Positions 54,586 through 62,980 of a DNA stretch of 64,000 nt are shown one piece after another; the first letter of the stretch is position 1; the number at the start of each line of letters is the position of its first letter. This stretch comes from NVTR01 sp036480115 (GTDB taxonomy: Bacteria; Pseudomonadota; Alphaproteobacteria; Rhodobacterales; Rhodobacteraceae). Where the stretch lies: positions 310,001-374,000 of the forward strand of contig CBDDAE010000001.1 of the NCBI GenBank assembly GCA_965224795.1, read 5' to 3'. A program made the translations under genes and the position numbers. The notes beneath the pieces were generated by a model. The model saw nothing but the letters and a program-made list of their open reading frames with translations. It did not search any database and had not been told where the DNA came from.

Positions 54586-55344
54586 ATGACACACAGAAAA
54601 AAGCTTGCCGCCGGCAATTGGAAAATGAACGGGCTCTGGTCCGATCTTAGTGAAGTTACCACTTTACTAGAGGCGCATCCAAAACCGGGTTGCGAAATTT
54701 TACTATGCCCACCTGCAACCCTGTTGTCGCGGATGTCAGACCTGACAGTAGACGGCGCAATTATTACGGGCGGTCAGAACTGCCATGTCAATAATGCCGG
54801 CGCCCACACTGGCGAAATCAGCGCACCTATGCTGACAGACGCTGGTGCGGAATATGTTATACTGGGCCATTCAGAACGCCGGGCCGACTGTGGCGAAAGC
54901 GATGATGATGTGCGCACCAAAGCGCTGGCCGCCATTAATGCCGGACTTAAGGTGATCATTTGCGTTGGCGAAACCCTGGCCGAACGGGACGCGGCAAATA
55001 CGCTTGAGATCATCGGCGGTCAACTGGCGGGTTCCATACCTGATCTGGTGACTGGCGAAAATATGGTTGTGGCCTATGAACCAATCTGGGCCATCGGCAC
55101 AGGTAAAATTCCAACACTTGCCCAGATCGGCGAAGTACATGATTTCATTCGCGCCCGGCTTGAGCGGCGATTTGGGGCAGGTGTCGGACGTTCAGCGCGT
55201 ATCCTTTACGGCGGTTCGGTTAAACCTGGCAACGCTTCTGAAATATTCGCGGTTTCAAACGTTGACGGGGCTTTAGTTGGCGGCGCGGCGCTAAAAGCGG
55301 CAGATTTTTCGCCTATTATCACGGCACTGGAAGCCAGTACCTAG
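54586..55344 (+). CDS. tpiA: Triosephosphate isomerase
   Basis: Interconverts dihydroxyacetone phosphate and glyceraldehyde 3-phosphate. It has 252 residues. Active-site landmarks are AAGNWKMNG (Lys13-type), ILGHSERRADCGE (His), VAYEPIWAIGTGK (Glu and flexible loop) and YGGSVKPGNA. It lies 72 bases after the TfoX pair and three bases before the convergent FAD monooxygenase gene. Confidence 0.97.
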   Translation: MTHRKKLAAGNWKMNGLWSDLSEVTTLLEAHPKPGCEILLCPPATLLSRMSDLTVDGAIITGGQNCHVNNAGAHTGEISAPMLTDAGAEYVILGHSERRADCGESDDDVRTKALAAINAGLKVIICVGETLAERDAANTLEIIGGQLAGSIPDLVTGENMVVAYEPIWAIGTGKIPTLAQIGEVHDFIRARLERRFGAGVGRSARILYGGSVKPGNASEIFAVSNVDGALVGGAALKAADFSPIITALEAST

Positions 55345-55347
55345 TTC

Positions 55348-56505
55348 CTACTGCCGAGTGGCATCATAGCCGTAGACCCAATCAAATTTTCCAACCACCT
55401 TGTCCGGGGCCACGGCCCCGGCAATTCGCAAACCTGTATGTGCCATCATACGTATCACTGGATTGCGTAAATGGTAGTTGCGCGCATTGGCATCCGCTGC
55501 CGCCACAATTTTTGAAACCCGACTAAAACGGCGTTGCTGAAAAGCCGGTAATGCCTGTTCTATTGGCAAATGACCTATACAATCGGCCAATTCCCAGCCG
55601 TCTTCCAGTGCCATATTAGCTCCCTGTGCAAGAAATGGTAATGTCGGATGCGCAGCATCGCCAATTATTACGGACTGACCTCTGTGCCAATTCTTGGCTA
55701 CGGGATGGCGAAACAGCCCCCAAATATTTGTTTGTTCAATTTGATCCAGCAATTTTCCAACCTGTGGGCAAAAGGATGAAAACGCCCGTCGTAATTCATC
55801 AGGAACCCCTGGATGATGCCATCCCTCGTCAGCCCAGTCACTATGTTCTTCCACCGCCACAATATTTGTAAACTTCCCGCCCCGTAGTGGGTAAGACACC
55901 AAATGCCGCCCCGGTCCCATAAAAACGTTCACATCATCTGACTGCGAGCCATCAACAATTGCCCGCCAAGCTACTTGCCCAGTGAAATTGGGTTTTTGTT
56001 CACAGGCAAGGGCAGATCGAAGCCTTGAATGCAGCCCATCAGCACCAACCAAAATCTCTGGTTTGTGCGTTTGGCCACCAACTATGCTGACTACAGGGAC
56101 ATCACCATCTAAGCTGATACTCTCAACCATTTGCCCAAGCCGTATAGTAACACCAGCCTCTTGAGCAGCTTTGGCCAAAAGGCCAATCAGATCAGCCCTG
56201 TGCAATATCAGATAAGGACGGCCTGCCCCGCGACTTTGCATATCGAGGCGCAGCACCAATTTGCCACGCCGATAATCGCGCAAACAGACTGCTGTCGTTG
56301 GTTGCGCAGCCGCACGTAGCTGTTCCCCCAACCCAAGCGCGTCCAAAACCGCCACACCATTTGGGGTAATCTGCAATCCGGCACCAATTTCGGTAATTTT
56401 ACCGGCCTGTTCAAAGATCTGAACTTTGGCCCCAATGCGTGCCAATGCAAGGGCACAGCTTAACCCGGCAATTCCAGCGCCGATTATCGAAACTGAACGG
56501 TCCAT
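55348..56505 (-). CDS. FAD-dependent monooxygenase (UbiH/salicylate-hydroxylase-like)
   Basis: A 385-residue class A flavin monooxygenase. Motifs are the dinucleotide fold VSIIGAGIAGLSCALALARIG (about residues 4-24), LVGADGLHSRLRS-like EILVGADGLHSRLR, and GDAAHPTLPFLAQGANMALEDGWELA in the C-terminal half. The substrate cannot be read; salicylate-type aromatics and ubiquinone precursors are both possible. The ATG at 56505 fits; the frame is open upstream through the dksA terminator. It lies downstream of dksA. Confidence 0.88.
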   Translation of the reverse strand: MDRSVSIIGAGIAGLSCALALARIGAKVQIFEQAGKITEIGAGLQITPNGVAVLDALGLGEQLRAAAQPTTAVCLRDYRRGKLVLRLDMQSRGAGRPYLILHRADLIGLLAKAAQEAGVTIRLGQMVESISLDGDVPVVSIVGGQTHKPEILVGADGLHSRLRSALACEQKPNFTGQVAWRAIVDGSQSDDVNVFMGPGRHLVSYPLRGGKFTNIVAVEEHSDWADEGWHHPGVPDELRRAFSSFCPQVGKLLDQIEQTNIWGLFRHPVAKNWHRGQSVIIGDAAHPTLPFLAQGANMALEDGWELADCIGHLPIEQALPAFQQRRFSRVSKIVAAADANARNYHLRNPVIRMMAHTGLRIAGAVAPDKVVGKFDWVYGYDATRQ

Positions 56506-56522
56506 AGCCTTATCGCCTTGTA

Positions 56523-56558
56523 ATAAAAAAACACCGGCACCCAAAGGCCCCGGTGTTT
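56523..56558 (-). terminator. Rho-independent terminator of dksA
   Basis: On the minus strand AACACCGG and CCGGTGTT pair over eight bases around a 12-base loop, followed by TTTTTTATTA. It lies 25 bases after the dksA stop and just before the FAD monooxygenase start. Confidence 0.85.
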
Positions 56559-56582
56559 GATACTTTAGCAAAGCGATAATGA

Positions 56583-57005
56583 TCAATCCGCGCGATGAAC
56601 CTTTTCACTGCGCTCATGCTTTTCCTGGGCTTCCAGGCTCATGGTTGCAATAGGGCGCGCATCAAGCCGCTTTAGTGAGATTGGCTCACCCGTAACGCTA
56701 CAATAACCAAATTCACCTTCTTCAATTCGACGCAAGGCACCATCTATTTTGGATACAAGTTTACGCTGACGATCCCGGGTCCGCAGTTCCAGCGCACGGT
56801 CAGTTTCTTCAGACGCACGGTCAGCGATATCCGGAATATTGCGGGTGCCGTCTTGAAGGCCTTCTATTGTGTTCTTGTTGTCATCCAACAAATCGGCCTT
56901 CCAATTTGTCAGTTTGCGGCGAAAATACTCCACTTGCCGTTCATTCATGAAAGGCTCATCTTCGGCGGGTCGGTAATCGTCAGGCAGAAATTCCTCTGCT
57001 TTCAT
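56583..57005 (-). CDS. dksA: RNA polymerase-binding factor DksA (single-cysteine form)
   Basis: A 140-residue DksA that works with ppGpp on RNA polymerase. The coiled-coil hairpin spans about residues 25-95 (FRRKLTNWKADLL, DRASEETDRALELRTRDRQRKL) and includes the Asp/Ala tip region (IPDIADRASEE). Where E. coli has four zinc cysteines, this one keeps only Cys102; the others read Thr105, Ser123 and Ala126. Cys-poor DksA is known from Rhodobacter sphaeroides. The ATG at 57005 matches the family start. Its promoter is in the gap shared with the divergent moxR gene. Confidence 0.94.
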   Translation of the reverse strand: MKAEEFLPDDYRPAEDEPFMNERQVEYFRRKLTNWKADLLDDNKNTIEGLQDGTRNIPDIADRASEETDRALELRTRDRQRKLVSKIDGALRRIEEGEFGYCSVTGEPISLKRLDARPIATMSLEAQEKHERSEKVHRAD

Positions 57006-57186
57006 TTCGCTTCCCCTTTGCAAAACCGGTGGCATCGAACAATTCCCCGTTGTACGATCCCCCTTCTGAGCGCCGATGTAGACCAAGAAAAGCAAGTTGT
57101 CACTAACATTTCTGTGCTGCTTGCTGGAAAGTGACGCGACCGTTAGGAATACGTGAACAATCCACGCCAAAAAGTTGATATTGACC

Positions 57187-58026
57187 ATGAAATTCACCGG
57201 AACCGATGCCTACATCGCCAATGAAGACCTAAAGGTTGCCGTAAACGCCGCCGTCACGCTTGAACGCCCTTTATTGGTGAAAGGTGAACCCGGAACCGGC
57301 AAAACCGAACTTGCCCGACAAGTGGCCGTGGCACTGGGCCTTAATATGATCGAATGGCACGTTAAATCCACCACCAAAGCCCAGCAGGGCCTGTACGAAT
57401 ATGATGCGGTCAGTCGGTTGCGTGACAGTCAATTGGGCGACAAGCGGGTGCATGATGTGTCCAATTACATCCGTAAAGGCAAGCTGTGGCAGGCTTTTGA
57501 CGCCGATGAAAAGGTAGTTTTGCTGATTGATGAGGTGGACAAAGCTGACATCGAGTTCCCCAATGACCTGCTGCAGGAATTGGATCAAATGCAATTTTTT
57601 GTTTACGAAACCGGCCAAACCATCAAAGCCAAAAACCGCCCCATCGTGATCATTACTTCAAACAATGAAAAGGAATTGCCTGACGCATTCCTGCGCCGCT
57701 GCTTTTTCCACTACATACAGTTTCCAGACCAAGCCACATTGCGAAAAATAATCGCCGTCCATCACCCCGATATCAAAGAGGCCTTGCTGACCACCGCCCT
57801 GACCCAGTTCTATGAAATACGTGACCAAGCCGGATTGAAAAAGAAACCTTCTACCAGCGAAGTGTTGGATTGGTTGAAGTTGCTGTTGGCAGAGGACCTG
57901 TCCAGCCAGGATTTAGCCCGTGACAGCGGCAGTCTACTGCCAGTTTTGCATGGCGCTTTGCTAAAGAACGAACAGGATGTGCATTTGTTTGAAAGACTGG
58001 CATTTATGGCCCGTGGTCAAAGGTAG
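57187..58026 (+). CDS. MoxR-family AAA+ ATPase
   Basis: A 279-residue AAA+ ATPase from the ATG at 57187. Walker A is GEPGTGKT (33-40), Walker B is VVLLIDEVD (110-118), the sensor-1 segment is PIVIITSNNEKELPDAFLRRCFFHYI with its arginine finger. MoxR ATPases act as chaperones for vWA proteins, assembling or activating metal or redox enzymes. A CoxE-like vWA protein follows three genes later (60035) on the same strand, the usual partnership. The client is not evident. Confidence 0.93.
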   Translation: MKFTGTDAYIANEDLKVAVNAAVTLERPLLVKGEPGTGKTELARQVAVALGLNMIEWHVKSTTKAQQGLYEYDAVSRLRDSQLGDKRVHDVSNYIRKGKLWQAFDADEKVVLLIDEVDKADIEFPNDLLQELDQMQFFVYETGQTIKAKNRPIVIITSNNEKELPDAFLRRCFFHYIQFPDQATLRKIIAVHHPDIKEALLTTALTQFYEIRDQAGLKKKPSTSEVLDWLKLLLAEDLSSQDLARDSGSLLPVLHGALLKNEQDVHLFERLAFMARGQR

Positions 58027-58040
58027 CTTGGAGCAATAAT

Positions 58041-58478
58041 TTGGCAGTTTCGACAAGAATAGTTCAAAGCGATGATTTTGAAAGTTGGTACCAGCTTTGG
58101 ACCGGGTACCTTGCTCACTATGAAACGACTTTGCCCGACGACACCAAACGCATTGCCTTTGATCGTTTGCTGGCAAAAGACACCAATGTTCACGGAATTC
58201 TAGCCCTGATCAATGATAAGCCGGTTGGCCTTACTCACTACATTTTCCACGATCATATGTGGCGCCCTGAAGGGGTGTGTTATTTACAAGATCTGTACGC
58301 TGACCCTGACATACGTGGGCAGGGCATTGGACGCTTGTTGATTGAGGCTGTGTATGCAGCTGCGGATGAAGCAGGAAGGGCCCGTGTTTACTGGCTGACA
58401 CAAGATTTCAACGCCCCTGCCCGCCAGCTTTATGACCGAATAGCGAATGTAACGCCTTTTATTAAGTACGAACGCTAA
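58041..58478 (+). CDS. GNAT family N-acetyltransferase
   Basis: A 145-residue acetyltransferase. The acetyl-CoA loop is LYADPDIRGQGIGRLLIEAVYAAADEAG (about residues 93-120). It starts at TTG (58041) after TTGGAG; there is no ATG in frame. Typical substrates (amino groups on peptides, aminoglycosides or small metabolites) cannot be separated here. Its stop TAA shares a base with the ATG of the next gene (TAATG), so it is part of the coupled run that begins with moxR 14 bases upstream. Confidence 0.87.
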   Translation: MAVSTRIVQSDDFESWYQLWTGYLAHYETTLPDDTKRIAFDRLLAKDTNVHGILALINDKPVGLTHYIFHDHMWRPEGVCYLQDLYADPDIRGQGIGRLLIEAVYAAADEAGRARVYWLTQDFNAPARQLYDRIANVTPFIKYER

Positions 58479-59869
58479 TGAAGTTGACCGCGCCAAAGTT
58501 AGCCCTATCGGTATTGACGGTTTTGGTTTTCGCCTGTTCACCAGTAGCAACAACCAACACAGTTAGCCGCAATGTTTCGGCGTCTTTTTCCCTTCCCCCT
58601 ATGAAGACACCCCCGGGCCGTGCAGCGGCACCGACGAATAGATCAAACGCTTCAATCGCCGCTGAATTCATAACATTGGCGTTTCAACTTGAAAGCGGCC
58701 GCCAACTGCCTGTCCTTACCCGGTTTGAGGGGCCGATAACCTTACGTGTCACTGGTGCCAGCAGCGGCCCTACCACAAATCGCGACCTGGACCATCTAAT
58801 CACAAGATTGCGCCAAGAGGCCCGTATTCCAATCACCCGGGTCAGCGCCGATCAATCTGCCAGTATCACAGTACACTTTTTGAGCCGAGCAAAACTGCGG
58901 CGTTCTGTTCCCCAAGCGGCTTGTTTTGTTGCCCCTGGCGTTGAAAGCTGGGCCGAGTTTTCCACCCGGAGAAATGCCAAAGGGCGAAATTGGGCTGACC
59001 TGACAACGCGCACAAAGATGGCAATATTTCTGCCCAATGATGTTAGCCCACAGGAAGTGCGCGATTGCCTGCACGAAGAAATTGCCCAGGCACTGGGGCC
59101 AGTCAACGACCTGTATCACCTGACAGATTCGATATTTAACGATGATAATTTCCACACCGTTCTAACCGGGTTCGATATGTTGATCCTGCGTGCATATTAC
59201 GATGATAACCTGCACAGCGGCATGACCCGTGATGCTGTGGTTGCCCGGTTGCCCGCCATTTTGCGTCGAATAAACCCGAAAGGGCGCAGTACCGGTGTTG
59301 GTGTCAGGGCAACCACTTCGCCAAACTGGACCCGGGAAATTGAAACCGCCCTTGGTGCCCGTGGTGCCGGAACGGCACAATTGGCGGCGGCAAAACGGGC
59401 CGTGGCAATCGCCAGAAGCCAAGGTTGGAATGACAACAGACTTGGTTTTAGCCTATACGCACTGGGGCGCCTTGCCCTTGGCCAAAATTCCAGCTTAGCC
59501 CTAAATTCATTCGCCGAGGCTGACGCAATTTTTCGCGCAAATCCAAGCACCAGATTGCACGCTGCCCATGTGGCCGTGCAATCTGCGGCCTTTGCCCTGT
59601 CTGCGGGCAGACCCCAGGCCGCCATCAAGATTACCGATGACAATAGCGCCGTCGCCCTGCGCGCTGAAAACGCCAGCTTGCTTTCTACCTTGCTTATGAT
59701 CAAAGCCGCAGCTTTAGAGGCAGCAGGCAGGTCTGATCAGGCTAAAATTGTACGCCTCGACAGCTTGGGATGGGCCCGGTATGGCCAGGCAACAACAGGC
59801 GAAATCCGGGACCGGCTGAATGAAATTTCATCCCTGGCCCCGCGTCAGGAAAGGACCAGCACCCCATGA
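58478..59869 (+). CDS. DUF2927 lipoprotein with helical repeats
   Basis: A 463-residue exported protein. The signal ends in a lipobox VFAC, so lipidation at Cys20 is likely. Residues about 60-270 match DUF2927 (FITLAFQLESGRQLPVLTRFEGP, then CLHEEIAQALGPVNDLYHLTDSIFNDDNFH, a metalloprotease-like HEE segment). The C-terminal third (about 290-455) is alanine-rich and helical, TPR-like. Function unknown. In Rhodobacterales it sits between MoxR and vWA genes, as here. Its stop overlaps the start of a 54-residue gene (ATGA). Confidence 0.85.
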   Translation: MKLTAPKLALSVLTVLVFACSPVATTNTVSRNVSASFSLPPMKTPPGRAAAPTNRSNASIAAEFITLAFQLESGRQLPVLTRFEGPITLRVTGASSGPTTNRDLDHLITRLRQEARIPITRVSADQSASITVHFLSRAKLRRSVPQAACFVAPGVESWAEFSTRRNAKGRNWADLTTRTKMAIFLPNDVSPQEVRDCLHEEIAQALGPVNDLYHLTDSIFNDDNFHTVLTGFDMLILRAYYDDNLHSGMTRDAVVARLPAILRRINPKGRSTGVGVRATTSPNWTREIETALGARGAGTAQLAAAKRAVAIARSQGWNDNRLGFSLYALGRLALGQNSSLALNSFAEADAIFRANPSTRLHAAHVAVQSAAFALSAGRPQAAIKITDDNSAVALRAENASLLSTLLMIKAAALEAAGRSDQAKIVRLDSLGWARYGQATTGEIRDRLNEISSLAPRQERTSTP

Positions 59870-60030
59870 TTATTATTGCTTCGTTTTTCATTGGTGCTTT
59901 GGCAGGTGGTTTACGTGCCCGTTCGCGCAAAGGAAACCGGTTGGACATTGCCCAGTATAGCGCCGTATTCGGCATGATATTTGCCCTAATTGGCTTGCTT
60001 ATCACGCTCCTGTTGGGCCGGATGATCTAG
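59866..60030 (+). CDS. 54-residue membrane protein
   Basis: A short gene in frame from the ATG at 59866 to TAG at 60030. It codes two hydrophobic helices (IIIASFFIGALAGGL, and YSAVFGMIFALIGLLITLLLG) joined by a basic loop RARSRKGNRLD, the shape of a helical hairpin. Its ATG overlaps the stop of the DUF2927 gene, and the CoxE-like vWA gene starts five bases on. Codon use looks like that of the neighbours. Function unknown; a membrane partner of the vWA protein is an inference. Confidence 0.8.
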   Translation: MIIIASFFIGALAGGLRARSRKGNRLDIAQYSAVFGMIFALIGLLITLLLGRMI

Positions 60031-60034
60031 GTAG

Positions 60035-61222
60035 ATGTTCCTTGCCTTTTACGACAACCTACGCGCTGCTTCTATTCCGGTTTCAATTCGCGAATTTTTG
60101 ACCTTCCTGGATGGTATGGCCGCCGGTTTGACCACCTATGATATCGACGGGTTTTATTATCTGGCCCGCTCGGCCATGGTCAAAGACGAACGCAACCTTG
60201 ATAAATTTGATCGCGCCTTTGCCGCCAGCTTTGCAGGGCTTGAAAAAATCACGTCCGAACAAGTTCTAACAGCCGTCGATCTACCTGCCGACTGGCTTGA
60301 AAAAATGGCTGAAAAACACCTGAACGCCGAAGAAATGGCCGATATCAAATCCCTCGGCGGGTTTGAAAAGCTGATGGAAACCCTGCGCGAACGGCTAAAG
60401 GAACAAAAAAAGCGCCACCAGGGCGGCAGCAAGATGATCGGAACCGCTGGCACGTCGCCCTTTGGCGCCTATGGTTATAACCCTGAAGGCATTCGCATCG
60501 GCCAGAATGAAAGCCGACACCAGCGCGCGGTTAAGGTCTGGGACAAACGTGAATTTCGCAATCTGGATGACAGTATTGAATTGGGTACTCGCAACATCAA
60601 GGTCGCCCTGAAACGCCTGCGCAAATGGGCCCGCGACGGTGCCCAAGATGAACTGGACCTGTCAGGAACTATCCGCGCCACTGCAGAAAACGGTTATCTC
60701 GATGTGAAAACCCGCCCCGAGCGGCGCAACGCTGTCAAAGTGCTGTTGTTTTTGGATGTGGGCGGCTCCATGGACCCTTACGTTAAAATCGTCGAAGAAT
60801 TGTTCAGTGCGGCGCGCACCGAATTCAAACATATGGAATACTTTTATTTCCATAACTGCCTGTATGAAGGTGTGTGGCGTGACAACAATCGGCGCTGGAA
60901 TGATCAAACCCCAACTTTTGAAATTTTGCGCACCTATGGCTCTGATTACAAATGTATATTTGTGGGTGACGCCAGCATGTCACCCTATGAAATAGCTTAT
61001 CCCGGTGGCGCAAATGAACATGCCAATGCCGAAGCCGGCAGCACCTGGTTGCGGCGCGCCGTTGATCAGTGGCCTGACAATATCTGGATAAACCCTATGG
61101 CCGAAAAATACTGGGCCTATACCCAATCGGTGGCAATGATACAGGATATTTTCGGCGTTGATCGTATGGTGCCAATGACGCTAAAGGGGATTGAGCAAGG
61201 CATGAAAGAACTGGGGCGTTAA
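60035..61222 (+). CDS. CoxE-like vWA domain protein
   Basis: A 395-residue protein: an N-terminal helical region (about 1-125), a Lys/Gly-rich hinge (RHQGGSKMIGTAGTSPFGAYGYN) and a C-terminal vWA domain with metal site DVGGSM (241-246) and later VGDASMSPYE. It has no signal peptide, so it is cytoplasmic. CoxE-like proteins work with MoxR ATPases to insert metal or activate enzymes such as CO dehydrogenase. No such enzyme is in the window. It begins five bases after the small membrane protein. Confidence 0.9.
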   Translation: MFLAFYDNLRAASIPVSIREFLTFLDGMAAGLTTYDIDGFYYLARSAMVKDERNLDKFDRAFAASFAGLEKITSEQVLTAVDLPADWLEKMAEKHLNAEEMADIKSLGGFEKLMETLRERLKEQKKRHQGGSKMIGTAGTSPFGAYGYNPEGIRIGQNESRHQRAVKVWDKREFRNLDDSIELGTRNIKVALKRLRKWARDGAQDELDLSGTIRATAENGYLDVKTRPERRNAVKVLLFLDVGGSMDPYVKIVEELFSAARTEFKHMEYFYFHNCLYEGVWRDNNRRWNDQTPTFEILRTYGSDYKCIFVGDASMSPYEIAYPGGANEHANAEAGSTWLRRAVDQWPDNIWINPMAEKYWAYTQSVAMIQDIFGVDRMVPMTLKGIEQGMKELGR

Positions 61223-61250
61223 GTGCTGGCCCTCCCGCAACCGACAAACA

Positions 61251-61613
61251 ATGGACGCCAAGGTTATGAAACGCTTACGCAACGCCTGGAAACACCGCCC
61301 TGTTTTAACATCGGCCTTTGCGGTTGCCGTGCTTTTGACGGTGCTCTTCGCGGTTAGAAGCACAGTTTTTATGGTTTACTGGTCCAACCCCGACCATATT
61401 GACCAGGAAATCCGGAGTTGGATGACCCCGCGCTACATAGCGCTTTCCTGGCACTTGCCGCCGGAAGTCATGTCTCAGGCGCTTGGCACTGAAAAAATGC
61501 CGGGGCGACGACAATCCATTGCCGACATCGCCAGGGAACAGGGCATCAGTGTTCAGGCTCTGGTTGCCAATATTATTGCCACCGCCACCACTTACCGGGA
61601 CAGCCAAAGGTGA
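61251..61613 (+). CDS. Conserved membrane-anchored protein, unknown function
   Basis: A 120-residue protein with one N-terminal membrane helix (about residues 20-42) after a basic start. The rest is soluble, with YWSNPDHIDQEIRSWMTPRYIALSWHLPPEVMSQALG and a helical end (SIADIAREQGISVQALVANIIATA). I recall homologues next to DedA genes in Rhodobacterales, without a function. The last segment looks like a helix-turn-helix fragment. The start may instead be the second Met (61266). The stop overlaps the DedA GTG start (GTGA). Confidence 0.75.
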   Translation: MDAKVMKRLRNAWKHRPVLTSAFAVAVLLTVLFAVRSTVFMVYWSNPDHIDQEIRSWMTPRYIALSWHLPPEVMSQALGTEKMPGRRQSIADIAREQGISVQALVANIIATATTYRDSQR

Positions 61614-62227
61614 CCGATACCCTTCTGGCATTGATCCCCCAATACGGGGTATGGCTACTGGCGTCGGTGACATTTCTTAGCTGTCTGGCAATTCCTGTGC
61701 CCTCGTCCATCCTGATGGTGGCCGGGGGCGCTTTCGTCGCTGCCGGAGACATGTCGCTGATAACGACCGGCCTTGCGGCCTATGCAGGTGCGGTACTGGG
61801 GGATCAAACCGGCTTTGCAATTGGGCGCAAAGGCTCAGGCCTGATTGAGCGGATGAAAAAAGCCGGGGGACAACGCAAAATGCTGTTTGAACGCGCAGCG
61901 CATTTTTCCGATAAATGGGGCGGTACCAGCGTTTTTCTGTCGCGCTGGCTGCTTAGCCCATTGGGCCCCTATGTCAATTTCATTGGCGGTGCCAACGGGT
62001 TGAATTGGTCAATTTTCACCATATTTTCCATTGCAGGCGAAGCCGTCTGGGTCTCACTTTACACAGGACTGGGCTACGTTTTTTCCGACCAGATCGAAAT
62101 GGTCGCGGACATCGCTGCCAACCTTAGTGGTTTTCTCGCGGCCGGTGTAGTGGCCGTTTTACTGGGGCGTATGGCCTTGCGCCCGCATAAAGAAAACAAC
62201 GCAAAATCAGGGTTTTCCCGCCCATGA
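61610..62227 (+). CDS. DedA-family membrane protein
   Basis: A 205-residue inner-membrane protein of the DedA superfamily, whose members act in envelope homeostasis and lipid-carrier recycling. Family signs are the SLITTGLAAYAGAVLGDQTGFAIGRKGSGLIER loop, the FLSRWLLSPLGPYVNFIGG motif with the conserved Arg and Pro, and about five helices. It starts at GTG (61610) inside the stop of the upstream gene. A 19-residue ORF begins in its own stop (ATGA at 62224). Confidence 0.9.
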   Translation: MTDTLLALIPQYGVWLLASVTFLSCLAIPVPSSILMVAGGAFVAAGDMSLITTGLAAYAGAVLGDQTGFAIGRKGSGLIERMKKAGGQRKMLFERAAHFSDKWGGTSVFLSRWLLSPLGPYVNFIGGANGLNWSIFTIFSIAGEAVWVSLYTGLGYVFSDQIEMVADIAANLSGFLAAGVVAVLLGRMALRPHKENNAKSGFSRP

Positions 62228-62283
62228 GCCATTTCTTTGATTTGCTCTTTGCCAACGTGACCCCCATATCAAGACTATGTTAA
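62224..62283 (+). CDS. Possible 19-residue coupling ORF before the M48 gene
   Basis: An ATG inside the DedA stop codon opens 19 codons (MSHFFDLLFANVTPISRLC) ending with TAA at 62281-62283, which overlaps the ATG-Leu of the M48 gene (ATGTTAA). Ribosomes reading it would end exactly at the M48 start. It has no clear ribosome-binding site of its own, and may be chance. Confidence 0.3.
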   Translation: MSHFFDLLFANVTPISRLC

Positions 62284-62960
62284 AGTTCACCCCAATCCTG
62301 CTTGCCCTGCTTTACGGCATCCTGATGTACCGGTTTTCGGTTTGGCGCACCGGGCGTGATTTGGACGCGAAATCCACCGAACTGGCGGACCCGACACTAA
62401 AGAAACTAACCGACAAAATGGCGCAGGCACTGGATCTGCCCCGCGTTCGGGTTCACATCTATGAAATTGAGCCGGTGAATGGTTTGGCCGCGCCAGATGG
62501 GCGAATTTTCATCACCCGTGGCTTTTTCAAGAAATATTTGGCTGGAGAAGTTAGCGCCGATGAAATGGCCAGCGTTATCGCCCATGAGCTGGGCCATGTG
62601 GCCCTTGGCCATTCCCGCCGCAGGATGATCGATTTCTCCGGCCAAAACGCCATGCGCACAGCCCTGGGCATGGTCCTGTCGCGATTTATCCCAGGGTTTG
62701 GCGTCTATATCGCCGGGTTTTTGATGAACCTGCTGGCCGCCGGGCTGTCGCGCAGTGACGAATATGAGGCCGACGCCTATGCTTCAGCGCTGTTGATCAA
62801 AGCCGGGATTGGCACCGGGGCGCAGATTTCCCTGTTTTCAAAACTGGATGCCCTGACATCGGCCAATCGTGGCGCCGCCCCTGCCTGGTTGATGAGCCAC
62901 CCAAAGACTAAAGACAGGGTTCTCGCCATTGAAAAAAACGCGGCTAAATGGCAGGAATAA
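62277..62960 (+). CDS. M48 family membrane metalloprotease
   Basis: A 227-residue peptidase. One hydrophobic N-terminal helix (about residues 3-20) is followed by a catalytic domain: zinc motif HELGH (103-107) in ASVIAHELGHVALGHSRR, and the third ligand Glu in SRSDEYEADAYAS (about 160-170). A short hydrophobic hairpin (PGFGVYIAGFLMNLLAAGL) lies between. It resembles the HtpX/Oma1-type quality-control peptidases but is shorter. It lies at the end of the moxR-dedA run. Confidence 0.9.
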   Translation: MLKFTPILLALLYGILMYRFSVWRTGRDLDAKSTELADPTLKKLTDKMAQALDLPRVRVHIYEIEPVNGLAAPDGRIFITRGFFKKYLAGEVSADEMASVIAHELGHVALGHSRRRMIDFSGQNAMRTALGMVLSRFIPGFGVYIAGFLMNLLAAGLSRSDEYEADAYASALLIKAGIGTGAQISLFSKLDALTSANRGAAPAWLMSHPKTKDRVLAIEKNAAKWQE

Positions 62961-62980
62961 TCCCGGGCTGTTTGAACCGA

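Noticed and set aside
56583..57197. Longer 204-residue reading of dksA
   Set aside because: The extra 64 residues do not resemble DksA and would reach across the divergent moxR start; the ATG at 57005 matches the family.
57961..58176. Minus-strand frame across the moxR/GNAT junction
   Set aside because: Antisense to both genes and without a domain.
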